A stretch of DNA of 64,000 nt. Source: DASYTH01 sp035942955 (GTDB lineage Bacteria; Actinomycetota; Actinomycetes; Mycobacteriales; Pseudonocardiaceae). A program made the translations under genes and the position numbers. Below, in pieces: positions 17,410 to 24,496 of the stretch. Within the stretch, counting starts at the first letter, position 1, and every line of letters begins with the position of its first letter. The stretch is from positions 9,085 to 73,084 of the forward strand of contig NZ_DASZCQ010000030.1 in assembly GCF_035942955.1 (NCBI RefSeq), read 5' to 3'. A model generated the notes under the pieces. The model worked only from the letters and a program-made list of their open reading frames with translations, was not told the origin of the DNA and did not search any database.

Positions 17410-18754
17410 CGCCGCCGGCGATCGCGCCATCCTGACCGTCATCGGCACCGGCTACCTCGGCACGACCCACGCGGTGTGCATGGCCGAGCTGGGCTTCCGG
17501 GTGCTCGGCGTCGACATCGACGCCGAGAAGATCGCCCGGCTGTCCGCCGGCCAGCTGTGGATGTACGAGCCGGACCTGGAGCAGCGATTACGCCGCAATG
17601 TGGCCAACGGCCGGCTGGAGTTCACCACCAGCTACGACGCGGCCGCCGAGCTCGGCGACGTTCATTTCCTGTGCGTCGGCACGCCGCAGCAGGCCGGCGG
17701 TCATGCGGCCGACCTCAGTGCGGTCGACGGCGCCATCGAGGCCCTCGCGCCGCGCCTGCGGCGAAGTTGCCTCGTCGTCGGGAAGTCGACGGTTCCGGTG
17801 GGCACGGCGGACCGGTTGGCGCGCCGGGTGGCCGCGCTGGCGCCCGTGGGCGAGGACGCGGAGCTGGCCTGGAATCCCGAGTTCCTCCGGGAGGGATTCG
17901 CCGTCGAGGACACGCTGTGCCCCGACCGGCTGGTGGCCGGCGTGCGCTCCGAACGGGCGGAGAAGACGCTGCGCGAGATCTACGCTCCGCTGATCGCCGA
18001 CGGGGTGCCGTTCCTCGTGACGGACTACCAGACCGCGGAGCTGGTGAAGATCGCGGCGAACTCGTTTCTGGCCACCAAGATCTCGTTCATCAACGCGATG
18101 TCCGAGGTCTGCGAGGCGGCGAACGCCGACGTCGAGCTGCTCGCCGCGGCGCTGGCCCTTGATGGCCGGATCGGCGCCGCCTACCTGGGTCCGGGCATCG
18201 GGTTCGGCGGGAGCTGCCTGCCCAAGGACATTCGGGCGTTCCTGGCGAGGGCCGAGGAGCTCGGCGTCGGTCGTGCGGTGACGTTCCTGCGTGAGGTCGA
18301 TGCGATCAACACCCGGCAACGCGCGCGCCTGGTGGCCGTGGCCAGGACCGTCCTCGGCGGGTCGTTGCGGGGCCGGGCGGTCGGCGTGCTCGGCGCGGCG
18401 TTCAAGCCGAACTCCGACGACGTGCGGGACTCACCGGCGCTGGCCGTGGCCGCGGCGATCCACGCGCAGGGCGGCCGGGTCACGGTCTACGACCCGATCG
18501 CGCTCGACAACGCCCGCGCGGCGCACCCCGAGCTCGGCTACCGCGACACGGTCGACGACGCGGCGCGCGGCGCGGATGCCCTGCTGCTGCTGACCGAGTG
18601 GCCCCAGTTCGGGGCCCTGGACCCGGAACCGCTCGGCGAGGTGGTTGCCCGGCGCAACGTGATCGACGGCCGCAACGCGTTGGATCCGGAGCGCTGGCGG
18701 GCCGCCGGCTGGCGGTATTCGGCGCTCGGCCGGACGTGCACCGACGCCCGGTAG
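17402..18754 (+). CDS. ugd: UDP-glucose 6-dehydrogenase
   Basis: The 450-residue protein has the NAD motif VIGTGYLG (residues 13-20), the central NSFLATKISFIN region with Lys216 and Asn220, and the thiohemiacetal-forming Cys272 in GFGGSCLPKD. The C-terminal domain contains GAAFKPNSDDVRDSPAL. It oxidises UDP-glucose to UDP-glucuronate with two NAD+. With the UDP-glucuronate decarboxylase it forms a two-step route to a UDP-pentose. Codon 63 is TTA (17588-17590), rare in high-GC actinomycetes and often linked to bldA-dependent timing of secondary metabolism. It overlaps the preceding gene by 8 bp. Confidence 0.92.
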   Translation: MLDAAGDRAILTVIGTGYLGTTHAVCMAELGFRVLGVDIDAEKIARLSAGQLWMYEPDLEQRLRRNVANGRLEFTTSYDAAAELGDVHFLCVGTPQQAGGHAADLSAVDGAIEALAPRLRRSCLVVGKSTVPVGTADRLARRVAALAPVGEDAELAWNPEFLREGFAVEDTLCPDRLVAGVRSERAEKTLREIYAPLIADGVPFLVTDYQTAELVKIAANSFLATKISFINAMSEVCEAANADVELLAAALALDGRIGAAYLGPGIGFGGSCLPKDIRAFLARAEELGVGRAVTFLREVDAINTRQRARLVAVARTVLGGSLRGRAVGVLGAAFKPNSDDVRDSPALAVAAAIHAQGGRVTVYDPIALDNARAAHPELGYRDTVDDAARGADALLLLTEWPQFGALDPEPLGEVVARRNVIDGRNALDPERWRAAGWRYSALGRTCTDAR

Positions 18755-18767
18755 CCGGGGAGTTCGC

Positions 18768-19181
18768 ATGGCGGGCTTTCTGGACACGCTGTTTCGCCGG
18801 CGCACCAACAGTTTCGGCGTTCAGCTGGTCCGCTACCTGTACGTTGGCGGGATCGCGGCGATCGTGGACACCGGCCTGGTCTACCTGCTCGCCTACCGGC
18901 TCGACGTCCACTACCTGCCGGCCGTCGGGATCGCCTTCGTCGTCGGCAGCGCCGTCAACTACGCGGGCTGCGTCCGGTGGATCTTCGAGCTCAACCGCGG
19001 CCACCACCGGGTGATTCCCGAGTTCCTCGCCGTCAGCGGGGTCGGGTTGCTGACCCACGAGGGAGTCGTCTGGCTGCTCTACGCACGCGTCGGCGTCGGG
19101 CTCATGGCCGCGAAGGTGGTGGCCGTCGCCGTCGCCATGATGTGGAACTTCATCCTGCGCAGGGTCGTCGTCTTCAGGTGA
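18768..19181 (+). CDS. GtrA-family membrane protein
   Basis: The 137-residue protein has four predicted transmembrane helices (for example YLYVGGIAAIVDTGLVYLLA, AVGIAFVVGSAVNYAG). The characteristic GtrA elements are LVRYLYVGG near the start and NFILRRVVVFR at the C-terminus. GtrA proteins are proposed to flip undecaprenyl-phosphate-linked sugars across the membrane. It sits 13 bp after ugd and 15 bp before a GT2 gene, the classic GtrA/GtrB pairing, so a lipid-linked monosaccharide is likely moved to the outer face. Confidence 0.9.
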   Translation: MAGFLDTLFRRRTNSFGVQLVRYLYVGGIAAIVDTGLVYLLAYRLDVHYLPAVGIAFVVGSAVNYAGCVRWIFELNRGHHRVIPEFLAVSGVGLLTHEGVVWLLYARVGVGLMAAKVVAVAVAMMWNFILRRVVVFR

Positions 19182-19196
19182 CTCGAGGGAGCGGAC

Positions 19197-20114
19197 ATGT
19201 CTACCGCACGCGGTTCGGTCGCGCTGAGCTTCGTGATCCCGATGTACAACGAGGAAGCCATCGTCCGCACGGCGATCGCCAGGGTGACCGAGGTCGGGAT
19301 CGGCATGGGACGGCCGTTCGAGGTGCTCGCGGTCGACGACGGCAGCGTCGACGCCACACCGGAGATCCTGGCGGACCTGCGGGCGGCGCGGCCGAACCTG
19401 CGCTGCGTGCGGCTGCACCCCAACCGCGGCAAGCCCGCCGCGTGCAAGGCGGGGCTGCGGCATGCCCGCGGCGAGTTGATCGTCGTGCTGGACGCCGATC
19501 TGCAGACGCCACCCGAGGTGGTGCCCCGCATCGTGGCCGAGCTCGAGCGGTGCGGACCCGAGGTGGCCGCCGTGTTCGGGGTCACGTCGACCGCCGAGCG
19601 CGACGACCCGCTGCGACTTCTCGTCGGCCAGGCGGTGTTCTACTTTCTGCAGTCCCGGCTCAGCCGCCGGCCCATCCCGCGTGGGGCGGGCTCGTTCTTC
19701 GTGACCCGCCGGGATGTGGCCGGACGGCTGGGCGGTCTGGCCTTCACCAAGGGCAACGTCGGCGCCGTGATGGCCGCGCTCGGTCTGCGGATGAGCGCGG
19801 TGCCCTACGTCAAGCGCAGGAGCTACCGCGACGTCTCGCGGTTGGGGCTGCGCGGTCATGTCGAGGAGGCGCTCGGATCGTTGGCGCTCACCGGGGTGCT
19901 GAGCCGGCTGGGCGTAACCGGCGCGCTGCTCGGCACGATCCTGGCCCGGGTGCTCGCCGTGCGATCACGCCCCGCGGCAACCGTGGCGCTCGGCCTGGCC
20001 GCCGTCGCGGCGGCGGCGGTCGGCGTGGCCGAGGACTTCGCCGACCGTTCGCTTGCGACGGTCGCCGACTACCGGCGCTCCACCGTGACCGAGATCCCTT
20101 CTCGGAGGTTGTAG
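19197..20114 (+). CDS. GT2 polyprenyl-phosphate glycosyltransferase (GtrB/DPM-like)
   Basis: The 305-residue protein has a GT-A fold: FVIPMYNEEAIV, VDDGSVDATPEIL, HPNRGKPAACKAG and the metal-binding DADLQTPPEVV. This resembles dolichol-/undecaprenyl-phosphate sugar transferases. The usual paired C-terminal membrane helices are weak here: there are hydrophobic Ala/Leu/Val segments after residue 230 but no clear two-helix hairpin. It would load a nucleotide-sugar-derived residue onto polyprenyl phosphate for GtrA. Its last 46 bp overlap the convergent 3' end of the fluorinase gene, an unusually tight arrangement. Confidence 0.85.
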   Translation: MSTARGSVALSFVIPMYNEEAIVRTAIARVTEVGIGMGRPFEVLAVDDGSVDATPEILADLRAARPNLRCVRLHPNRGKPAACKAGLRHARGELIVVLDADLQTPPEVVPRIVAELERCGPEVAAVFGVTSTAERDDPLRLLVGQAVFYFLQSRLSRRPIPRGAGSFFVTRRDVAGRLGGLAFTKGNVGAVMAALGLRMSAVPYVKRRSYRDVSRLGLRGHVEEALGSLALTGVLSRLGVTGALLGTILARVLAVRSRPAATVALGLAAVAAAAVGVAEDFADRSLATVADYRRSTVTEIPSRRL

Positions 20115-20998
20115 GGATAGGCGAGGCTGGCGGCGTTGCGGGCAAGGGACAGGTAGCCGCGGCTGTTCAGGTAGGCGACCGGATTGCCGATCGCGCCGGC
20201 CTCGGCGAAGGTCTGGCTCAGCGACAGCTCGAACGGCAGCACGCCGTCCAGCACGATCCTCAGCTTGGTGCCGTACTGGATACCCGCGTGCTCGACGTCC
20301 GTGCGGTGGATGTTGGTCCACACGTTCCCGAAGGGATGGTCGATGGCCGTCACGACGCCCTCGAGGAGCCCACGCTCGGTCAGCACCGGGCGGGGACGTT
20401 CGAACCGGACGATCTCGGAGTCCGCGAGTCGCCGGCCGACCTTGTCGAGCGGGTAGCCGGCGGCGAGGTGGGCCGACGGGATTGCCACCATCTCCCGGCT
20501 GTAGAAGGTCGGCTCCGGGTCCTCCGGGATCACGTCGGTGGAGCTGACCTCGTAGGCCTCGACGTAGCCGTGCTCCTCGATCACGGCGGTGAGCAGGCCG
20601 TTGTTGGGAGCGATGTAGATGTACGACTCGTCCTTGCGTTCGAAGCCCTTCCCCGAACCGGCCCACTGCCCGCGGGCGCCACCCTTGGCGGCATGCTTGA
20701 TCCGCAACGCGACCGACCGGGTCGCGGTGCCCGTGGCCGGATAGGTCGTCGTCGCGAATACCGTCCCCTCGGGGAAGAACCGCGGCAGGTCGACGATGTA
20801 CCGGGCCCCTTCCCGCACGTTGAACGGCTCCATCGTGTGGCACACGTCGACGATGGTGACGTCGGGACAGATGCTGAGCATCAGACCCTTGCACTGGGCG
20901 ACCGAATCGTCCGTGGTGCCCAGGTCGCTCATGAACGCGATGATAGGCCGGTGAGAATTGGTCGACACCTGTTTCTCCACTTCGTTCGATTGTTTCAT
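20069..20998 (-). CDS. flA: Fluorinase (5'-fluoro-5'-deoxyadenosine synthase, EC 2.5.1.63)
   Basis: From ATG 20998 the protein is 309 residues and aligns over its whole length with Streptomyces cattleya FlA. Shared segments include PIIAFMSDLGTTDDSVAQCK, DLPRFFPEGTVFATTTYPAT and HPFGNVWTNIHRTD. Key residues are present: Asp25 (FlA Asp16), Tyr86 (Tyr77), Thr89 (Thr80), Phe165 and Ser167 (Phe156, Ser158), Asp220 and Asn225 (Asp210, Asn215). The fluorinase-specific loop is intact (KGGARGQWAGSG, about 105-116), which separates it from ordinary DUF62 SAM hydrolases. Ser167 separates it from the chlorinase SalL, which has Gly there. FlA Trp50 is Phe59 here. The enzyme forms a C-F bond from fluoride and SAM, releasing methionine. 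It overlaps the uridine-phosphorylase-like gene by 4 bp and is last in an eleven-gene operon. Confidence 0.96.
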   Translation of the reverse strand: MKQSNEVEKQVSTNSHRPIIAFMSDLGTTDDSVAQCKGLMLSICPDVTIVDVCHTMEPFNVREGARYIVDLPRFFPEGTVFATTTYPATGTATRSVALRIKHAAKGGARGQWAGSGKGFERKDESYIYIAPNNGLLTAVIEEHGYVEAYEVSSTDVIPEDPEPTFYSREMVAIPSAHLAAGYPLDKVGRRLADSEIVRFERPRPVLTERGLLEGVVTAIDHPFGNVWTNIHRTDVEHAGIQYGTKLRIVLDGVLPFELSLSQTFAEAGAIGNPVAYLNSRGYLSLARNAASLAYPYNLREGISVTVERR

Positions 20999-21711
20999 CC
21001 GAGCGAGCGCACCGCGTGCAGGGCGACCCGGGCGGCGCCCTGCAGGGCGCCCAGCATGCGATCGGGAGTACGCACGTCGTCGACGGGAACGAATACCGCG
21101 CCGGCCCGGATCCGGCGGACGGACGCGACCGCGAACAACGTGGCGGCCTCCATTTCCGTGGCCAGCACACCGGCGGCGCGGTACGCCGCCCACCGGCTCT
21201 GCCACGTGTCGGCAAGGGGAAATCCCTCCGGCTTCTCCGCGTAGTAGGCGTCCTTGCAGTGGGTCATTCCCACGTGCGCCGGAATGCCTTCCTCCTCGGC
21301 CGCGGCGATGAGCGCGGCAAGCACCGAGAAGTCCGGAACGGCCGGGAACTCCGCGGGGAGATACTGGTGGCTGGTTCCCTCGTCCCGTATGCAGCCGGTC
21401 GAGATCACCAGGTCGCCGGAGCGCACCGCGGGCTGCATCGAACCGCAGGTGCCCACCCGGACGATCCGGGATATTCCGCACCGGCTCAGCTCCTCGACCA
21501 CGATCGCCGCGGACGGACCGCCTATTCCGTGGGAACACATCAGCACGGGCACATCGTTTTCGACGACCTCGGCGCACACATACCCACGAGGCAACCGCCA
21601 CATGTTCGTCACCGAGCCGGCCGCTTTCACCAGGTATTCCACGCGCTCCGGATCACCGGTGATCACGGCGGCCTCAGCGGCCGAATCCAAGCCGGTAAAA
21701 ATAAATGACAT
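20995..21711 (-). CDS. Uridine phosphorylase-type nucleoside phosphorylase
   Basis: The start is at ATG 21711, seven bases after GGGAG; an in-frame TTG at 21735 lacks that spacing. The 238 residues belong to the PNP_UDP_1 fold: ITGDPERVEYL (phosphate loop), GIGGPSAAIVVEEL, RVGTCGSMQ, RDEGTSHQYLP and ATEMEAATLF. The TSHQYLP segment is more like uridine phosphorylases than MTA- or adenosine-type PNPs. Coupled by a 4-bp overlap to the fluorinase, it occupies the FlB position, so it may phosphorolyse 5'-fluoro-5'-deoxyadenosine to 5-fluoro-5-deoxyribose 1-phosphate. Alternatively it may act on a fluorinated pyrimidine nucleoside, possibly in the synthetic direction. Specificity is inference. Confidence 0.85.
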   Translation of the reverse strand: MSFIFTGLDSAAEAAVITGDPERVEYLVKAAGSVTNMWRLPRGYVCAEVVENDVPVLMCSHGIGGPSAAIVVEELSRCGISRIVRVGTCGSMQPAVRSGDLVISTGCIRDEGTSHQYLPAEFPAVPDFSVLAALIAAAEEEGIPAHVGMTHCKDAYYAEKPEGFPLADTWQSRWAAYRAAGVLATEMEAATLFAVASVRRIRAGAVFVPVDDVRTPDRMLGALQGAARVALHAVRSLG

Positions 21712-21736
21712 GAGCAACTCCCTATGGCCAGCCAAA

Positions 21737-22549
21737 TTACCACGCGGCGCCGGAAGGTACCACCCACTCCGCCAGACCGATCACGTCCACGGGATGCGTT
21801 CCGTGCCCAATGGACACCAACCCTTTCCGCACGGCTCTGGCCGCTTTCTCCGTCGCCAGCTCGATGCTGGTGCGCAGCGGAATTCCCCGGGCGCGAAATC
21901 CCGCGATCAGCGCGGAGTGGGCACACCCCGCGCCGTGCTCGGCGCCGGAGTCGTGCCGGGGGCGGGGTATCGGCACGGAGGTGGCCGCGTCGGCGAACCA
22001 GTCATGGTCACCGGCGCCCCCGCAGGTCACCACCACCGCCCGGGCGCCGAGCTCGACAAGGCGCTCCGCGGTCGCCCGCGGTGAGCCGGCGTCCGCGCCG
22101 CACAGCAGCCGGGCCTCGGCGAGGTTGGGCGTGACGACCTCGGCCACCGGGAACAGGCGCTCGACCACGGCGGGGACGACCCCGGGATCGGCGAGCGCGG
22201 CGCCGGCGGCGGTCACCATCACCGGGTCCACGACGATCGGCACGTCGACCCGCGACAGGCGGTCGGCGATGGCGACGACATGCGCCGCGCTCCAGCTCGT
22301 GCCGACCTTGACCGCGTCGACGGGCAGATCGGACAGCACGGCCTCCAACTGCTCGAGCACGAAGCCCACCGGCACGGTCAGCCGGTTCGCCACGCCGGTC
22401 GTGTTCTGCGCGGTGACCCCGACGACGACGGTGGCCGCGAAACAGCCGACCGAGGCGAACGCCTTGATGTCACCCTGGATGCCCGCCCCGCCACCGGAGT
22501 CCGAGGACCCGACGGTCAGCCCGACCGGCGGCTCACGCCGGCGTCGCAT
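21737..22549 (-). CDS. ThiD-like hydroxymethylpyrimidine kinase
   Basis: The 270-residue ribokinase-fold protein has the ThiD N-terminal signature SSDSGGGAGIQGDIKAFAS, TAQNTTGV, PIVVDPVMV, and a GAGC anion-hole/catalytic Cys motif late in the sequence (GAEHGAGCAHSALIAG). Canonical ThiD phosphorylates 4-amino-5-hydroxymethyl-2-methylpyrimidine in thiamin synthesis. No other thiamin biosynthesis gene is nearby. Given the adjacent thymidylate-synthase-like gene (17-bp overlap) and a CMP-hydrolase-like gene, the likely substrate is a related 5-hydroxymethyl aminopyrimidine such as 5-hydroxymethylcytosine; this is inference. A pyridoxal kinase activity, which some homologues have, cannot be excluded. 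Confidence 0.85.
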   Translation of the reverse strand: MRRRREPPVGLTVGSSDSGGGAGIQGDIKAFASVGCFAATVVVGVTAQNTTGVANRLTVPVGFVLEQLEAVLSDLPVDAVKVGTSWSAAHVVAIADRLSRVDVPIVVDPVMVTAAGAALADPGVVPAVVERLFPVAEVVTPNLAEARLLCGADAGSPRATAERLVELGARAVVVTCGGAGDHDWFADAATSVPIPRPRHDSGAEHGAGCAHSALIAGFRARGIPLRTSIELATEKAARAVRKGLVSIGHGTHPVDVIGLAEWVVPSGAAW

Positions 22550-23528
22550 ACCTGCGCCGCCAACGGTTCTCGACCAGGCTCGCGTACAGCGGCCACAGGT
22601 AGCCGAGGAGCTCGCGATCGGTGCCGTCGCACAACCGCCACTGCGCGTGGAGGGAGAGCAGCGCGACGACCTGCGCCCAGTACGGGGCCAGCCCGAGCCC
22701 CTCGACGTCGTCCCGTTTCAGCGTAAGGCGTCCGGTCCGCATCTCCCGCTCGAGCGCGAGGATCTCGTAGATCGCCGGCCAGTTGTCACCGGCCGGCATC
22801 GCGGGGAACGGATCGTCGTTGACCGGACGAGGATGGCGCGCCAGCACCCGGTCGGCGCTGGCCAGGTCCGATTCGTAGAGATGGTAGGAACCGGCGACGT
22901 GGAAGTAGGAGCCGAGCCCGAGGCCGAGCTGGTGGGCGAGCAGCTCCTGCAGGAAGGTGAACGAGAAGACGTCGCTTGCCGTCCCGCGGTAGGCGTCGTT
23001 GGCTCGCATGAACGCCAGGGCGTGCAGCCGTCCGTCCCTGATGAGGTACTGCAAGCCCAACGTGCAGGCCACGTCGATGTTGTCCCGGATCAGCAGCTCC
23101 TCCGGCGCGAAGATCTGGATCACGGCCCGCTTGGAGTCCGGATCCTCCCGCAGCGTCCTGATCACGTTCTCCCACTGGTCGAACCCGGCGCCGCCGAAGT
23201 TGAAGATGCGTTCCCCGTACGCCGTCCCGCGCAGTGTCCTGGAGTCGACCGAGTACTTCTCCATCGACGGCGCGTAGAAGCGCACCAGGTCCAGCGCGTT
23301 GCTTCCGGACAGGTACCACAGCGCCTCGGCGAAGTTGAAGATGATGTTGCTCTTCCGCTCCCGGGCCCGGATCACGCGCTCGCGCGGGTTCCGCAGGCGG
23401 TAGGACACGCCGAGGATCTCCCGGCTCGGATAGCCGCGGGGCGAGTTCACGAACTCCCGGTCGTGCCGGACCCGGGCGAGCTGGGCCAGGTAGGCCTCCT
23501 CGAACGTGTCATACGTGGCGGTAGTCAC
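22533..23528 (-). CDS. Thymidylate-synthase-family (d)CMP hydroxymethylase-like enzyme
   Basis: GTG 23528 is preferred: a GGGGGTGG segment lies about 7 nt before it. ATG 23552 would extend the protein by eight residues into the upstream gene. The 331 residues show the thymidylate synthase fold with catalytic Cys155 in DVACTLGLQY (Gln160), the phosphate-binding SKRAVIQIF, RANDAYRGTASD in place of the usual QRSxDxxLG region, and HVAGSYHLYESD near the end. The divergent pyrimidine-contact segments resemble MilA/BcmA-type enzymes, which hydroxymethylate CMP with methylenetetrahydrofolate, rather than housekeeping ThyA. Its operon with ThiD- and TenA-like genes supports production of a 5-hydroxymethylpyrimidine. 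Base preference is not proven. Confidence 0.85.
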   Translation of the reverse strand: MTTATYDTFEEAYLAQLARVRHDREFVNSPRGYPSREILGVSYRLRNPRERVIRARERKSNIIFNFAEALWYLSGSNALDLVRFYAPSMEKYSVDSRTLRGTAYGERIFNFGGAGFDQWENVIRTLREDPDSKRAVIQIFAPEELLIRDNIDVACTLGLQYLIRDGRLHALAFMRANDAYRGTASDVFSFTFLQELLAHQLGLGLGSYFHVAGSYHLYESDLASADRVLARHPRPVNDDPFPAMPAGDNWPAIYEILALEREMRTGRLTLKRDDVEGLGLAPYWAQVVALLSLHAQWRLCDGTDRELLGYLWPLYASLVENRWRRRYATPA

Positions 23529-24486
23529 CGTTGTCGCCACCCCCGTCCGCACACCGGCCGGCGAGCCAGCGCCGCAGCCGTTCCCGGTACACCGGCACCA
23601 GATCGGGCTGCCACCGCTGGAAGTACGCCAGCTGCCAGAGCTCGTACATCCCGACCCCGACCCGCCAGCGCGGTGCGTCGACGGACGCGTCCGGGAAGTG
23701 CTGCGAGTACGCCTCCATGAACGGCCGCTCGGACCCGGGCCACCACTCGAACAGCAGCTCGTTCAGCTTGCCGAACTCGGCGAAGCGATCGAAGAAGTGC
23801 GCGTGCTCGAAATCGAGCAACGCACCCGCGCGACCGCGGTCGACGAGCACGTTGTCCAGGTACAGGTCGCCGTGCACGAGCGAGGCGGGCTCGGCGCCCA
23901 CCAGGTCGGCCAGCGCGGTGTCGAAGGCCGACTCGATCTGCGCCCGGCTCGCCGGCAGGGCCTGTTCGCCGAGCCCGGCCAGCGCGGTTCCGACCCGCGT
24001 ACGCACGGTGCCCGCCCACGTCTCATCGCCGTGCGGATCGGTGACGGCGCCGAACCGCGTGCGCCGCAGGCGATGCAGGCGCCCGACCCAGTCGCCGAGG
24101 GTGGCCGCCAGCTCCCCCAGCTCGACCTCGCCCCGGCGCAGCGCATCGGAGGCCTTGCCGCCAGGACGGAACTCCTGAACGACGACGGGAAGCCCGAGCA
24201 GGGTCCGCGGCGCGAACGCCCGGAACCGCACGGTGGGTATGCCCGCCTCGGCGGCCATCCGGGTGGCGACCACCGAGGCGCGCACGACCTCGGCGTCGTC
24301 GGTGCGGCCGGGAATGCGCACCAGCAGCCGACCCTCGTCGGTCTCGGCGAGCCACAGGCGGTTGCTGTAGCTGCGCGGACCCGGCGCGACGGAGTAGACC
24401 CGCGTCGTTTCACACACTTCGGCCAGCACGGCCCGAACGTCGTCCAGGGTCGGCGCCGAGCGCGTCACCTCAGTGGAATCTTTCAC
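23509..24486 (-). CDS. Aminoglycoside-phosphotransferase-fold kinase (APH family)
   Basis: The 325-residue protein has the small-molecule kinase fold. The catalytic loop is LVHGDLYLDNVLV, with Asp as base and Asn as metal ligand. The metal-binding motif is LLDFEHAHFFD, in place of DFG. An N-lobe Lys/Arg-type strand (RLLVRIPG) is also present. Such kinases phosphorylate hydroxyls of antibiotics, sugars or nucleosides. In this operon it may phosphorylate a biosynthetic intermediate or inactivate the product as self-protection; the sequence cannot decide. It overlaps the hydroxymethylase-like gene by 20 bp and follows the deaminase-like gene after 10 bp. A second APH-type kinase lies two genes upstream. 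Confidence 0.8.
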   Translation of the reverse strand: MKDSTEVTRSAPTLDDVRAVLAEVCETTRVYSVAPGPRSYSNRLWLAETDEGRLLVRIPGRTDDAEVVRASVVATRMAAEAGIPTVRFRAFAPRTLLGLPVVVQEFRPGGKASDALRRGEVELGELAATLGDWVGRLHRLRRTRFGAVTDPHGDETWAGTVRTRVGTALAGLGEQALPASRAQIESAFDTALADLVGAEPASLVHGDLYLDNVLVDRGRAGALLDFEHAHFFDRFAEFGKLNELLFEWWPGSERPFMEAYSQHFPDASVDAPRWRVGVGMYELWQLAYFQRWQPDLVPVYRERLRRWLAGRCADGGGDNGDYRHV

Positions 24487-24496
24487 CGTGTCTCAC

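Noticed and set aside
20069..20998. Chlorinase (SalL-type) or generic SAM hydrolase assignment
   Set aside because: The fluorinase-specific loop is present and the Ser167 position matches FlA, whereas SalL has Gly there and hydrolases lack the loop.
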